The position numbers were made by a program, and so were the translations under genes. Positions 9,038 to 18,367 of a stretch of DNA of 64,000 bases are shown here, in pieces. Below the pieces are notes generated by a model. That model searched no databases and was not told where the DNA came from. It saw only the letters and a list, made by a program, of their open reading frames with translations. The stretch is from NCBI GenBank assembly GCA_049840935.1, contig JASGJA010000007.1, positions 1 to 64,000 of the forward strand, given 5' to 3'. The DNA comes from Mesorhizobium_G sp049840935. Lineage in GTDB: Bacteria; Pseudomonadota; Alphaproteobacteria; Rhizobiales; Rhizobiaceae. The stretch's first letter is position 1; each line of letters starts with the position of its first letter.

Positions 9038-9357
9038 GCGACTGGCTCCGATTGCGCAAAGATGGAGTCGAGCTGACAGTTCGACTCACGCCGCGCTCAT
9101 CCAGCAATAAGGTTGAGGGACTTGTCGCGAGCGCCGATGGCGCTCAGCACCTTTCGGCCCGCGTTCGCGCCGTTCCCGAAAAGGGCAAAGCGAACACCGC
9201 GCTCGAAGAACTGGTTGCCGAATGGCTCGGCGTGCCGAAGCGCACAGTCTCTATTGTCGGTGGATCAACGTCGCGCCTCAAAACAGTGATGATCGATGGC
9301 GACCCGCAGGACTTATCCGCACGGATCGCTTCGCTGATCCAACAGACTGCCGCCTAG
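9034..9357 (+). CDS. DUF167 (YggU) family protein
   Basis: This 107-residue soluble protein with the DUF167 fold shows VRLTPRSSSNKVEG, RVRAVPEKGKANTALEELVAEWLGVPK and the family-typical IVGGSTSRLKTV. It starts with GTG at 9034, overlapping the YggT stop by four bases, so the two are coupled. No catalytic function is known for the family. Its stop codon sits inside the loop of a factor-independent terminator, which closes the two-gene operon. Confidence 0.9.
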   Translation: MSDWLRLRKDGVELTVRLTPRSSSNKVEGLVASADGAQHLSARVRAVPEKGKANTALEELVAEWLGVPKRTVSIVGGSTSRLKTVMIDGDPQDLSARIASLIQQTAA

Positions 9358-9372
9358 TCAGCGGCAGTTTTT
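9347..9372 (+). terminator. terminator of the yggT-yggU operon
   Basis: A 7-base-pair stem (CTGCCGC with GCGGCAG) is followed by five T. The loop contains the TAG stop of the DUF167 gene, so the hairpin overlaps the coding end. Confidence 0.75.
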
Positions 9373-9375
9373 GGA

Positions 9376-12045
9376 TTACATCTTGTCCTGTTCGGTAGGC
9401 ACTAGGATTTCGCGCTTGCCGGCGTGATTGGCAGGGCCGACAATGCCTTCCTGCTCCATCCTCTCGATGATCGAAGCGGCCTTGTTGTAGCCAACGCCGA
9501 GACGGCGCTGGATATAGCTGGTCGACGCCTTGCCATCGCGCAGCACGACCGAAACGGCCTGATCATACGGGTCTTCGGAATCATCGAAGTTGCCGCCGCC
9601 ACCTCCACCGCCGCCGCGTGGCTGATCGTCGTCATCGTCATCATCATCTTCGGTGATGGCGTCGAGATATTCCGGCACACCCTGCGTCTTGAGATGCTTG
9701 ACGACCTTCTCTACTTCATCATCCGAAACGAAAGGCCCGTGCACGCGCTGAATACGGCCACCACCGGCCATATAGAGCATGTCACCCATACCGAGCAGTT
9801 GTTCAGCGCCCTGCTCACCGAGAATGGTGCGGCTGTCGATCTTGGACGTAACCTGGAAGGAAATACGCGTCGGGAAATTGGCCTTGATCGTGCCTGTGAT
9901 GACGTCGACCGATGGACGCTGCGTTGCCATAATGACGTGGATGCCCGCCGCACGCGCCATCTGCGCAAGGCGCTGCACCGCGCCTTCAATGTCCTTGCCC
10001 GCCACCATCATGAGGTCGGCCATTTCGTCGATAATCACCACGATGTATGGCATCGGCTTGAGATCGAGCACTTCCGTTTCGTAGATTGCCTCGCCGGTCT
10101 GGCGGTCGAAGCCGGTCTGCACGGTTCGGCTGATCTGCTCCCCGCTCTTTTCCGCCTGCGTGACGCGTGCATTGAAACCATCGATGTTGCGCACGCCGAC
10201 CTTAGACATTTTGCGGTAGCGATCTTCCATCTCGCGCACGGTCCATTTAAGCGCGACAACCGCCTTTTTAGGATCGGTCACGACCGGCGTTAGCAAATGC
10301 GGGATGCCGTCATAAACGGAAAGCTCCAGCATTTTGGGGTCGATCATGATGAGGCGGCATTCTTCCGGCGTCATGCGATACAGCATGGACAAGATCATGG
10401 TGTTGATGGCCACGGACTTACCGGAGCCGGTCGTACCGGCCACCAGCACGTGAGGCATCTTGGCGATATCAACCGTGACGGCCTCGCCATTGATCGTCTT
10501 ACCGAGCGCAAGGGCAAGCTTCGCCTTGGTCTGTTCGAAATCACGGCTTGCGAGAAGCTCGCGCAGATACACCGTTTCGCGGCTGGCATTGGGAAGCTCG
10601 ATACCGATGGCATTACGCCCCGGCACAACAGCAACACGGCAGGCAATGGCGCTCATGGAGCGGGCAATATCATCTGCAAGGCCAATGACGCGCGACGACT
10701 TGATGCCCGGTGCAGGCTCAAGCTCGTACAGAGTGACTACAGGGCCGGGGCGAACCTGGATGATCTCGCCCTTGACGCCGAAATCTTCCAGCACGCCTTC
10801 CAGCAGGCGAGCGTTCTGCTCCAGCGCGTCTTTTGAAAGCGATGGATGTTTGACCACGTTCTTTGGCTCGGCGAGGAAATGCAGCGACGGCATTTCAAAC
10901 GTGCCGCTGCCAAGCAGCGATGTCTGCGCCTCGCGAGCGACGCGAGAACCCTGCTGTGGTCGCGGTGCTGGCGTTGAAACGCGCGCTGAATCATTCGGTC
11001 GGCCTGACGTCTGGCCCGGCATGGAGCGATAATTCTGCACCCGCGCATCCGGGGATGGCAGCGGCACCTCATAATCATCGTCCATGTCGAATGGCGGTGC
11101 GTCTTCCATATCCTCATCATCCGCAAAAACCTGCGGCTCAACGCGGCGCTCGCTCACCATCTGGGCGAAGAATTCCGGCTCGACGCGGGCGCGACCATGT
11201 GGACTGACGCGCATCTCTTCCATCTCGGCCAGTTCGACCTGTTCCGCCGCACGACGCCAGCCGCCACGACGTTCAAAGTCACCCGGCTGCGGCGCACGCG
11301 AAGAGAAGCGGCGACGGAAGAAGTGCTGTGCGGACAACCACCAGTGCGTTACCGCGCCGAGAAAAGCGAAGCTGAATCCATCGTCTTCATCGTCGTCGTT
11401 ATCGTCCATAGCGGGTTGGCCGGCATGGCGCATCGGCAATTCGGCCTTCTTCTCCTGCTTCGGCTCCGGTCCGCGGGCGATGATCGCCGACGCGTAGCTG
11501 AACGCTGCAAGCGCTGGCAACAGCAGAACGAGTGCCACGATTGCGCCCTTCCATCCGCTCGGATAGGCACCGATAAAGAGCGACGGCAGCTTGAGCACCA
11601 TATCGCCAAATACCCCACCAAGACCTGTAGGCAGCGGCCAGGTCGGCGGCGGCGTGAAGCATCCCGCGATGCCTGCAAACAAAACGGATGCGCCAAACCA
11701 TGCCAGTGCGCGCTTGCCGACGCGATCTATGCGCGTGGCGGTGGCGAGAAACAGCGCCCAGATGACCGCTGGAACCAATACCGCAACGGAAGACAGACCG
11801 TAAAACTGAATTGCAAGGTCGGAGAACACTGCGCCGGGATAGCCCATCGCATTGGTTACTTCGTTTCCGGTGGCGTGGCTGAAGCTCGGATCAGCGACGT
11901 TCCATGTCGCCATCGCCGCGAGGCAGAACGCAATGACAATCAAAAGCGTCAGCCCGGCAACGCGGCCAGCCTGTCGCTTCAAAAATGAACGGAAACCAAA
12001 GCCCTGATCTTCAAGAGCCATGGAGGAAGAGGAACCTGAACGCAT
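9376..12045 (-). CDS. ftsK: DNA translocase FtsK
   Basis: This 889-residue septal DNA pump clears chromosomes from the division site and activates XerCD at dif. Four transmembrane segments (about residues 20-190) are followed by an acidic, low-complexity linker. The RecA-like motor has Walker A in AGTTGSGKSV (about 535) and Walker B in IVVIIDEMADLMM (about 670). A C-terminal gamma winged helix (KASTSYIQRRLGVGYNKAAS) reads KOPS sites, after an unusual run of Asp and Gly. I chose the ATG at 12045 (MRSGSSSSMALEDQ); an in-frame GTG at 12108 would add 21 residues but has no ribosome site. It faces yggU tail to tail. Confidence 0.93.
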   Translation of the reverse strand: MRSGSSSSMALEDQGFGFRSFLKRQAGRVAGLTLLIVIAFCLAAMATWNVADPSFSHATGNEVTNAMGYPGAVFSDLAIQFYGLSSVAVLVPAVIWALFLATATRIDRVGKRALAWFGASVLFAGIAGCFTPPPTWPLPTGLGGVFGDMVLKLPSLFIGAYPSGWKGAIVALVLLLPALAAFSYASAIIARGPEPKQEKKAELPMRHAGQPAMDDNDDDEDDGFSFAFLGAVTHWWLSAQHFFRRRFSSRAPQPGDFERRGGWRRAAEQVELAEMEEMRVSPHGRARVEPEFFAQMVSERRVEPQVFADDEDMEDAPPFDMDDDYEVPLPSPDARVQNYRSMPGQTSGRPNDSARVSTPAPRPQQGSRVAREAQTSLLGSGTFEMPSLHFLAEPKNVVKHPSLSKDALEQNARLLEGVLEDFGVKGEIIQVRPGPVVTLYELEPAPGIKSSRVIGLADDIARSMSAIACRVAVVPGRNAIGIELPNASRETVYLRELLASRDFEQTKAKLALALGKTINGEAVTVDIAKMPHVLVAGTTGSGKSVAINTMILSMLYRMTPEECRLIMIDPKMLELSVYDGIPHLLTPVVTDPKKAVVALKWTVREMEDRYRKMSKVGVRNIDGFNARVTQAEKSGEQISRTVQTGFDRQTGEAIYETEVLDLKPMPYIVVIIDEMADLMMVAGKDIEGAVQRLAQMARAAGIHVIMATQRPSVDVITGTIKANFPTRISFQVTSKIDSRTILGEQGAEQLLGMGDMLYMAGGGRIQRVHGPFVSDDEVEKVVKHLKTQGVPEYLDAITEDDDDDDDDQPRGGGGGGGGNFDDSEDPYDQAVSVVLRDGKASTSYIQRRLGVGYNKAASIIERMEQEGIVGPANHAGKREILVPTEQDKM

Positions 12046-12172
12046 ACCCTGCAAAACCCCGTCTCTGTGCCCCGCCCGCGGATAGCAGGCAGGCAGATTC
12101 GCGCTCACACTATTGGGGTCTTGGTAAAGGCTGGATTAACCATAGAGCGTTTCGACCAAATTCCCTGAAAAC

Positions 12173-12200
12173 AAAAAAAGACCCGGCGCGAGGCCGGGTC
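12173..12200 (-). terminator. terminator of glnK-amtB
   Basis: On the minus strand an 8-base-pair stem (GACCCGGC with GCCGGGTC, 5-base loop) is followed by seven T. It lies about 50 bases beyond the amtB stop. Confidence 0.85.
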
Positions 12201-12248
12201 AGTGGACAGGAAAAGTGGCGCAGCGTTTCCGCCGCGCCGGTCCAGGTC

Positions 12249-13604
12249 TTAGGAGTGATATGCGACTTCGCCATGCGAGGTGAGGTCGAGGCCCTGACGT
12301 TCTGCTTCTTCCGTGGGACGCAGGCCAACGATTGCATCGACGATCTTGTAGAGGATCGCGGAAAGAACGCCGCACCATACGATGGTGATGACAACAGCGG
12401 TGATCTGCGTCGTCACCTGCGAACCCATGGTCACACCTTCGGCATAGCCGACGCCACCGAGAGACGGAGCTGCGAAGATGCCGGTACCAACAGCGCCGAT
12501 GATGCCAGCAATGCCGTGAATGCCGAACACGTCCAGCGAGTTGTCATAACCCAGCTTGATCTTCACGACAGCGACGAAGTAGTAGGCGACCGCGCTGGCA
12601 ATAGCACCCAATACGATGGCACCAACCGGGCCGACAAAACCAGCAGCGGGCGTAACGGCAACCAGACCGGCAACGATACCGGAAGCGCCGCCAAGCATCG
12701 AAGCTTTCCCACGAACGAGCTTTTCAATCACGGCCCAGGCAACAGTCGCACCGGCAGTGGCGGTGAAGGTGTTGATGAGCGCAAGTGCAGCACCCGAACC
12801 GGCGGAAAGCGCCGAACCGGCATTAAAGCCGAACCAGCCGACCCACAGGATGGAAGCGCCGACAAAGGTGAAGGCCAGCGAATGCGGAGCCATATTGTCT
12901 TTGCCGTAGCCTGCACGCTTGCCAAGGATCAGCGCACCGACGAGCGCAGCGATACCGGCATTGATGTGAACCACCGTGCCGCCGGCGAAATCCATCGTGC
13001 CCCAGCCGAAGAAGAGGCCGTTTGCATCCCATGCCATGTGAGCAATCGGGAAGTAGACGAATGTGACCCAAAGGATAGTGAACAGGATGACAGCGCCAAA
13101 CTTGATGCGCTCAGCGAAGCCACCAATGATGAGAGCCGGGGTGATGCAGGCAAACGTCATCTGGAAAGCGATGAATACATATTCAGGGATGGTTCCACTC
13201 TCCGACGTGGAGGTGACGCCTGCCAGAAACGCCTTGCCGAAGCCGCCCCAATAAGGGCTGGTGCCGCCGCCGAAGGCGAAGGAATAGCCCCAAAGAACCC
13301 ACACGATAATGACGGTGGCCGTAATGACGGTGCACTGCATGAGCAAGGACAGCATGTTTTTGGCGCGCACAAGGCCGCCATAGAACAGTGCAAGGCCCGG
13401 CAGGATCATGAACAGCACGAGAATTGTGGAAACCATCATCCACGCGGTATCGCCGCTATTCAGCGCAGACGCCGCAGCTTCTGCCGCTGGAGCTTCGGCG
13501 GTGGCGTCCTGAGCCATCGCCACCACGCTTCCCAGCGCGGCTAAGCCGAGCGCGCCGAGCAACGCTGTGCGTGCCCCTTTCATGAGTGTCGTATTCATAG
13601 TCAT
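12249..13604 (-). CDS. amtB: ammonium transporter
   Basis: This 451-residue Amt/Rh channel has an N-terminal signal peptide (about residues 1-32, ending VVAMAQDA) and eleven membrane helices. The family signature stretch contains DFAGGTVVHINAG and FGFNAGSALSAG. The conserved twin histidines lie in FPIAHMAWD and VFGIHGIAGI. It moves ammonium into the cell and is blocked by deuridylylated GlnK. The ATG at 13604 is chosen because CAGGAGAG lies eight bases upstream; the open frame extends further but without support. It lies 33 bases after glnK in the same operon, driven by a sigma-54 promoter and closed by a strong terminator. Confidence 0.95.
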   Translation of the reverse strand: MTMNTTLMKGARTALLGALGLAALGSVVAMAQDATAEAPAAEAAASALNSGDTAWMMVSTILVLFMILPGLALFYGGLVRAKNMLSLLMQCTVITATVIIVWVLWGYSFAFGGGTSPYWGGFGKAFLAGVTSTSESGTIPEYVFIAFQMTFACITPALIIGGFAERIKFGAVILFTILWVTFVYFPIAHMAWDANGLFFGWGTMDFAGGTVVHINAGIAALVGALILGKRAGYGKDNMAPHSLAFTFVGASILWVGWFGFNAGSALSAGSGAALALINTFTATAGATVAWAVIEKLVRGKASMLGGASGIVAGLVAVTPAAGFVGPVGAIVLGAIASAVAYYFVAVVKIKLGYDNSLDVFGIHGIAGIIGAVGTGIFAAPSLGGVGYAEGVTMGSQVTTQITAVVITIVWCGVLSAILYKIVDAIVGLRPTEEAERQGLDLTSHGEVAYHS

Positions 13605-13636
13605 TGAACTCTCCTGAGAATCACTGGAACGACGGC

Positions 13637-13975
13637 TCAAAGCGCGTCCGTGTCGGTTTCGCCGGTGCGGATGCGCACGGCCTGATCGATGCCGAAAACG
13701 AAGATTTTGCCGTCGCCGATCTGGCCGGTTTTGGCGGAAGCCGCGATTGCGTCGACGGCCTTGTCCACAAGGTCGCCAGCAACGGCGATTTCGATCTTGA
13801 TTTTGGGAAGGAAGCTGACGGCGTATTCAGCGCCGCGATAGATTTCCGTATGACCTTTCTGACGACCGTAGCCTTTGACTTCGGTGACGGTCAGGCCCTG
13901 AATGCCGACATTGGTGAGCGCTTCACGCACCTCGTCAAGCTTGAACGGCTTGATGATTGCCATCACGATTTTCAT
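13637..13975 (-). CDS. glnK: nitrogen regulatory protein P-II (GlnK)
   Basis: This 112-residue PII signal protein has the T-loop tyrosine Tyr51 in RGAEYAVSFLPK, the site of GlnD uridylylation. The ATP-binding segments are TVTEVKGYGRQKGH and the C-terminal GDGKIFVFGIDQAVRIRTGE. It senses 2-oxoglutarate, ATP/ADP and glutamine status and gates AmtB. The linkage to amtB and the sigma-54 promoter identify it as GlnK rather than GlnB. Confidence 0.93.
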   Translation of the reverse strand: MKIVMAIIKPFKLDEVREALTNVGIQGLTVTEVKGYGRQKGHTEIYRGAEYAVSFLPKIKIEIAVAGDLVDKAVDAIAASAKTGQIGDGKIFVFGIDQAVRIRTGETDTDAL

Positions 13976-14055
13976 GAAGAGTTACCCTCTGCTTTGCGGG
14001 TCCCCGCGTTTACTCCGAACATCCCCGGAGCAGGCCCGGCGACTGCACCATGGGA

Positions 14056-14072
14056 TTCAAGTCCCGTGCCAG
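14056..14072 (-). promoter_or_regulatory. sigma-54 (RpoN) promoter of glnK-amtB
   Basis: The minus strand reads CTGGCACGGGACTTGAA, matching the -24/-12 consensus TGGCAC-N5-TTGC with one mismatch at the -12 GC. The predicted start is near 14045, leaving a leader of about 70 bases before glnK. NtrC-dependent control under nitrogen limitation is expected from known glnK-amtB operons. Confidence 0.8.
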
Positions 14073-14199
14073 TTCGGCCCGATTGGGAAAAAAACCTGAA
14101 AAGGAAGGAAAAATTTGAAAGACTATTAACAGAAGCGCAAAAGTCTTCGCACTTGCAGCATACAAATTGCGTAACTTATAGGCAAATCCAAAATTTTGC

Positions 14200-15072
14200 C
14201 TAATTATTAGGCTTTTGCTTTAGCCGGATAAGACCTTCCTGTGCTACGGAAGCGACCAAACTTCCATCGCGCGCATAAAGCGAACCGCGCGTGAACCCCC
14301 GCGCACCGGAAGTGGAAGGGCTGTCCTGCGTGTAAAGCAGCCAGTCGTCGAGCGGATTATCCCTATGAAACCACATAGCGTGATCGAGGCTCGCGGCCTG
14401 AATGTCAGGGTCGAAAATCACCCGCCCGTGGGCAAATGTGGATGTATCCAGCAGCGTCATGTCCGACATATAGCTGAGCAACACACGATGAAGCGCCGGA
14501 TCGTTCGGCGGCGGCGCGGCGAAACGCACCCACACGTGCTGCACGGGCTCCAGCTTTTCGCGGCTCGTATAGTGCTCGACAATAACGGGTCTGACCTCGA
14601 TCGGGCGCTCGCGTGCCCAGTATTTGCGGATCACTTCCGGAACGCCGTCGCCAAGTGCCTCCAGAAGTTCGCGCTGGCTGGCAAGTTGTTCCGGCTGCGG
14701 CACATCTGGCATTGCCACCTGATGGTCCAGTCCGCTTTCTGGCTTCTGAAACGAAGCTTCCAGCGAAAAAATCGCCTTTCCATGTTGAGTAGCAACGACG
14801 CGCCGCGTGGTGAACGATCCACCATCGCGAATGCGATCGACTGAATAGACGATAGGCGCGTTCGGGTCGCCTCCGAGCATGAAATAGCCATGCAATGAAT
14901 GCGCAAGCCGCGTTGGCTCGACCGTGCGCTGAGCAGCCACAAGCGCCTGCGCAATCGTCTGCCCGCCAAACACGCGCTGCCAGGCGGTGTGTGCGCTGCG
15001 TCCCCTGAAAATATTCTCCTCGATCTTCTCCAGATTTAAAAGATCGAGCAACGCATCGAAAACAGCAGACAT
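14200..15072 (-). CDS. tesB: acyl-CoA thioesterase II
   Basis: This 290-residue double hot-dog thioesterase hydrolyses medium- and long-chain acyl-CoA. Typical segments are FGGQTIAQALVAAQRTV, LHGYFMLGGDPNAPIVY and the second domain with the catalytic Asp in SLDHAMWFHR. The length equals that of E. coli TesB. It precedes glnK on the same strand but is separated by the sigma-54 promoter, so it is a separate unit. It is divergent from the UbiH-type hydroxylase at 15255. Confidence 0.93.
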   Translation of the reverse strand: MSAVFDALLDLLNLEKIEENIFRGRSAHTAWQRVFGGQTIAQALVAAQRTVEPTRLAHSLHGYFMLGGDPNAPIVYSVDRIRDGGSFTTRRVVATQHGKAIFSLEASFQKPESGLDHQVAMPDVPQPEQLASQRELLEALGDGVPEVIRKYWARERPIEVRPVIVEHYTSREKLEPVQHVWVRFAAPPPNDPALHRVLLSYMSDMTLLDTSTFAHGRVIFDPDIQAASLDHAMWFHRDNPLDDWLLYTQDSPSTSGARGFTRGSLYARDGSLVASVAQEGLIRLKQKPNN

Positions 15073-15254
15073 CGGCTGGAAGACCTTTGGCCAGGCAAGT
15101 TTCAGTTCGCCACATGCGTTTCCGACAGGCAGCCGCGGGCGTCAACCCGCAGTACGGCTGAACTATGGTGCCATGCGCGCATTGACGCACTTTGCGCACA
15201 CGACACTATTTGGCTATGGCCTTGTGTTACCATATTTGAAATTCCGACAACTGG

Positions 15255-16505
15255 ATGAACCCAATGCCCGCTGCAAAGAAGGATGGCTCTGGCAATCTCG
15301 ATATTCTGATTGCAGGCGCAGGCTATGTTGGGCTGGCCGCCGCCGTTGCAATCAAGTCCTCACGTCCGAACCTGAGCATAGCCGTTGTCGATGCGGCTCC
15401 TGCCGGTGTCTGGCAAAAAGATGGACGCTGCTCTGCAATCGCTGCTGCGGCCTCAAGAATGCTCGCGCAACTCGACTGCTGGGCGGAAATTGCGCCCGAA
15501 GCGCAAGCCATCACCGACATGATCGTTACCGACTCACGCACCAGCGATCCGGTGCGTCCGGTCTTTTTAACGTTCGACGGCGAGGTCGAACCGGGCGAAC
15601 CATTCGCGCATATGGTGCCGAACACCTCATTGAATGGAGCGCTGCGCAAGCGCGCCGCCGCTCTTGGCATCGACATTCTTGAAGGCGTGGCGGTTGATTT
15701 ATTCGATCAGGGGTTGTCAGTCCTGACTATTCACCTCGCCGATGGCGGCGCCCTTAAAACGAGGTTGCTCATCGCCGCTGACGGCGTGCGCTCGAAGCTG
15801 CGCGACATGGCGGGAATAAAGACAGTGAACTGGGATTACGGACAATCGGGTATCGTCTGCACCATCGCACATGAACGCCCGCACAATGGCCGCGCGGAAG
15901 AGCATTTCCTGCCTGCCGGTCCCTTCGCCATTCTACCGCTCAAGGGCAATCGCTCGTCAATCGTCTGGACTGAACGTACCGCCGACGCGGACCGCATTGT
16001 CGCTTCGGACGATTTCGTCTTCGAAAGCGAGTTGGAAATGCGCTTCGGTCTCAAGCTTGGTGAGATTCGCGCAGAGACCAAACCCCGCGCATGGCCTCTT
16101 GGTCTGACGCTCGCGCGCGCATTCATCGCGCCACGTTTCGCCTTGGCTGGCGATGCTGCACACGGCATACATCCCATTGCCGGACAGGGTCTAAACCTTG
16201 GCCTGAAGGACGTCGCGGCACTGGCAGAGGTTATCGTGGACGCCGACAGGCTTGGCCAGGACATCGGCGCACTTGACGTACTGGAGCGTTACCAGATGTG
16301 GCGGCGCTTCGACACATGGCAGATGGGCGTGACAACGGACGTATTGAATCGTCTGTTCTCAAATGACTTCGCGCCATTGCGGGCGCTGCGCGACATCGGC
16401 CTAGGGCTGGTCGAGCGCGCGCCGCATCTGAAAAATTTCTTCATCAAGCAGGCATCTGGACTGGCTGGCCCCGCGCCAAAGCTGTTGCGCGGCGAGGCGA
16501 TCTAG
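15255..16505 (+). CDS. UbiH/UbiF/COQ6-family FAD-dependent ubiquinone biosynthesis hydroxylase
   Basis: This is a 416-residue class A flavoprotein monooxygenase. The dinucleotide-binding fold is at the N-terminus (ILIAGAGYVGLAAAVAI), the second FAD motif is LAGDAAHGIHPIAGQGLNLG (about residue 295), and the UbiH-type signature lies in the same segment. Members add hydroxyls to the ubiquinone ring. Which position this one modifies cannot be told from sequence, because alphaproteobacterial UbiH-like enzymes vary in regioselectivity. The ATG at 15255 is used; a second in-frame ATG at 15264 is equally possible. Confidence 0.85.
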   Translation: MNPMPAAKKDGSGNLDILIAGAGYVGLAAAVAIKSSRPNLSIAVVDAAPAGVWQKDGRCSAIAAAASRMLAQLDCWAEIAPEAQAITDMIVTDSRTSDPVRPVFLTFDGEVEPGEPFAHMVPNTSLNGALRKRAAALGIDILEGVAVDLFDQGLSVLTIHLADGGALKTRLLIAADGVRSKLRDMAGIKTVNWDYGQSGIVCTIAHERPHNGRAEEHFLPAGPFAILPLKGNRSSIVWTERTADADRIVASDDFVFESELEMRFGLKLGEIRAETKPRAWPLGLTLARAFIAPRFALAGDAAHGIHPIAGQGLNLGLKDVAALAEVIVDADRLGQDIGALDVLERYQMWRRFDTWQMGVTTDVLNRLFSNDFAPLRALRDIGLGLVERAPHLKNFFIKQASGLAGPAPKLLRGEAI

Positions 16506-16543
16506 GGCTTGCGTTCACAGCCATCGCCGTCGATAAATCGCGC

Positions 16544-17005
16544 ATGTCTCTTGAATTGGTCCGCGCCTTCTTCACCGCTCATGCCCCCGACATTTCCGTT
16601 ATCGTGACAGAGCAAAGCTCGGCCACGGTGGCGCTGGCGGCCGAGGCTCATGGTGTTGAACCGGCACAGATCGCCAAGACGATATGCCTGCGCGTGGGCG
16701 AGCAAATCCTGCTCATCGTAGCGGCAGGCACAGCAAGGCTGGACAACCGTAAATTCAAGGATCGATTTGGCGGCAAGCCACGAATGCTGAATGCGGATGA
16801 GGTCGTGGCCGCGACCAGCCATCCGGTCGGTGGCGTATGCCCGTTCGGCTTGCCGACAAATCTGCCCGTTTATTGCGATGAATCGCTTCGGCGATTTGCC
16901 GAAGTGGTGCCTGCCGCCGGGGCCACCAACGCAGCGGTACGAATTTCGCCGCAGCGCATGGCAGCGCTGACCGCCGCGCAATGGATCGACGTCTGCCAAT
17001 CCTGA
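16544..17005 (+). CDS. YbaK/EbsC family aminoacyl-tRNA deacylase
   Basis: This is a 153-residue single-domain YbaK protein with the conserved lysine in EPAQIAKTICLRVG, followed by GTARLDNRKFKDRFGGK, LNADEVVAATSHPVGGVCPFG and LPVYCDESL. Relatives hydrolyse mischarged Cys-tRNA(Pro) or Ala-tRNA(Pro) in trans. It begins 39 bases after the UbiH-type gene and is probably co-transcribed with it. The exact editing substrate is not evident. Confidence 0.88.
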   Translation: MSLELVRAFFTAHAPDISVIVTEQSSATVALAAEAHGVEPAQIAKTICLRVGEQILLIVAAGTARLDNRKFKDRFGGKPRMLNADEVVAATSHPVGGVCPFGLPTNLPVYCDESLRRFAEVVPAAGATNAAVRISPQRMAALTAAQWIDVCQS

Positions 17006-17098
17006 TTCGGCAACCGAGCATTCCCGAACGCGTTGTCATCTAGATTGCAACCATCGTGTTGCTATAGTCGCCATCTGCAATCAAAAAGGGAGAAAGCC

Positions 17099-17536
17099 AT
17101 GAACCGCACATCGACTGCCATCTGGAAGGGAACGCTAACCGAAGGCTCCGGCACTCTGGATACTCAAAGCGGAGCGTTCAACAAGCAGCCATACTCGTTC
17201 AAGGGTCGTTTTCAGGATGAAAGCGGAAAATCAGGAACCAACCCGGAAGAGTTGATTGGCGCGGCCCATGCTGGCTGCTTTGCCATGCAGCTTTCTCATT
17301 TTCTCGCCGAAAACGGTACGCCTGCCGAAGAACTCAACGCCAAGGCCGTGGTTACTTTCGGACCCGCTGCCGGTGGCGGAATGGAAATTACCGAAAGTGC
17401 ACTGACGCTTGTCGGCAAGGTTCCCGGCATTGATGAAGCAAAATTCAAGGAATTGGCCGACAAAGCAAAAGCCGGATGCCCTGTTTCCAAGGCACTCGGC
17501 GCAATCAAGGTTTCGCTTGACGCAAAGCTGGCCTGA
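17099..17536 (+). CDS. OsmC family peroxiredoxin
   Basis: This 145-residue OsmC/Ohr-fold protein reduces organic hydroperoxides. The two redox cysteines are in GAAHAGCFAMQLSHFL and KAKAGCPVSKALG, and the conserved early segment is SGTNPEELIGAAH. The ATG at 17099 follows an AAAGGGAGAAAG ribosome site, and an open extension upstream has none. By motif it is closer to OsmC than to Ohr. It converges with the YceH gene. Confidence 0.92.
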   Translation: MNRTSTAIWKGTLTEGSGTLDTQSGAFNKQPYSFKGRFQDESGKSGTNPEELIGAAHAGCFAMQLSHFLAENGTPAEELNAKAVVTFGPAAGGGMEITESALTLVGKVPGIDEAKFKELADKAKAGCPVSKALGAIKVSLDAKLA

Positions 17537-17546
17537 TCCCGTTACA

Positions 17547-18221
17547 TCATGCGCTGCGTGCTTCCAAATGAGCGCGCAGCGCCGCAACTTCCCGTTCTAG
17601 CTGCTGCACCCGCTTCTCAAGCGCCGAAACGCTGATGACCGTGGTTGACGGTGCAAGCGTCGGCGCAGGCGGCACGAGGCGCACCACAGGAGCAGGGACT
17701 GGCGCAACGATCGGCTTTCTTGCAACTTCGCCGCAGAACAGATGCGCAAAGCGCTCCTCGCGCTGGCCGTACAGCGGCTCAGTGATCGCAACCATTGACG
17801 GCGATTGAGTGATGAGCAAATCAAGCTGCTCGCGCAGATAGTTGATCGAGCCGAAGATCGCCATGCGTTCGCTGCGCGCCATAAGCTCATAGGCCGTTTG
17901 GGGACCACGCAGCAGCAGCAAGGCGAGCAAGACCGCCTGCGGCTGGAGTAGGTTGTACTTGTGGCCCAACCGATGTTCGAACCTGTCGGCACGTGAGGCG
18001 AATTGCCTGCGCACAAGCTCTTTCTGTTCAAGCAACTTTATCGCGTGATTGATCTCGGCGTCTTCCAGCGACATTACCGGATCGCGTGAGGTCTTCTGGT
18101 TCACCGCCGCTTTCAGCGACAGGAAGGTAAGTGGATACACATCTGGCGTGGCCTCTTTCTTTTCAAGAAGACAGCCAAGAATGCGAGCTTCAATTTGGGT
18201 AAGGATAGGAAGTTGAGTCAT
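17547..18221 (-). CDS. YceH family protein (DUF480)
   Basis: This 224-residue protein has two winged-helix domains of the DUF480 family (LTQIEARILGCLLEKKEATPD, YPLTFLSLKAAVNQKTSRDP, LLRGPQTAYELMARSERMA). A Pro/Ala-rich linker and a C-terminal coiled coil (SALEKRVQQLEREVAALRA) follow. The ATG at 18221 is preferred over an in-frame TTG two codons upstream. The function of YceH is unknown; its fold suggests DNA binding or partner binding. Confidence 0.88.
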   Translation of the reverse strand: MTQLPILTQIEARILGCLLEKKEATPDVYPLTFLSLKAAVNQKTSRDPVMSLEDAEINHAIKLLEQKELVRRQFASRADRFEHRLGHKYNLLQPQAVLLALLLLRGPQTAYELMARSERMAIFGSINYLREQLDLLITQSPSMVAITEPLYGQREERFAHLFCGEVARKPIVAPVPAPVVRLVPPAPTLAPSTTVISVSALEKRVQQLEREVAALRAHLEARSA

Positions 18222-18367
18222 GCGCAAGTTTTAAAATATTAGTGATAACTAACTCAATAGCGCGAGCACGCATAAGTTGCTAGCCGAATTGGCTCAAAAA
18301 TATCGTTTTGGCATTATTTTCACGAGACGGTGGCCCAGATGAGGGGCCACCCAGCAGATGGCGACGC

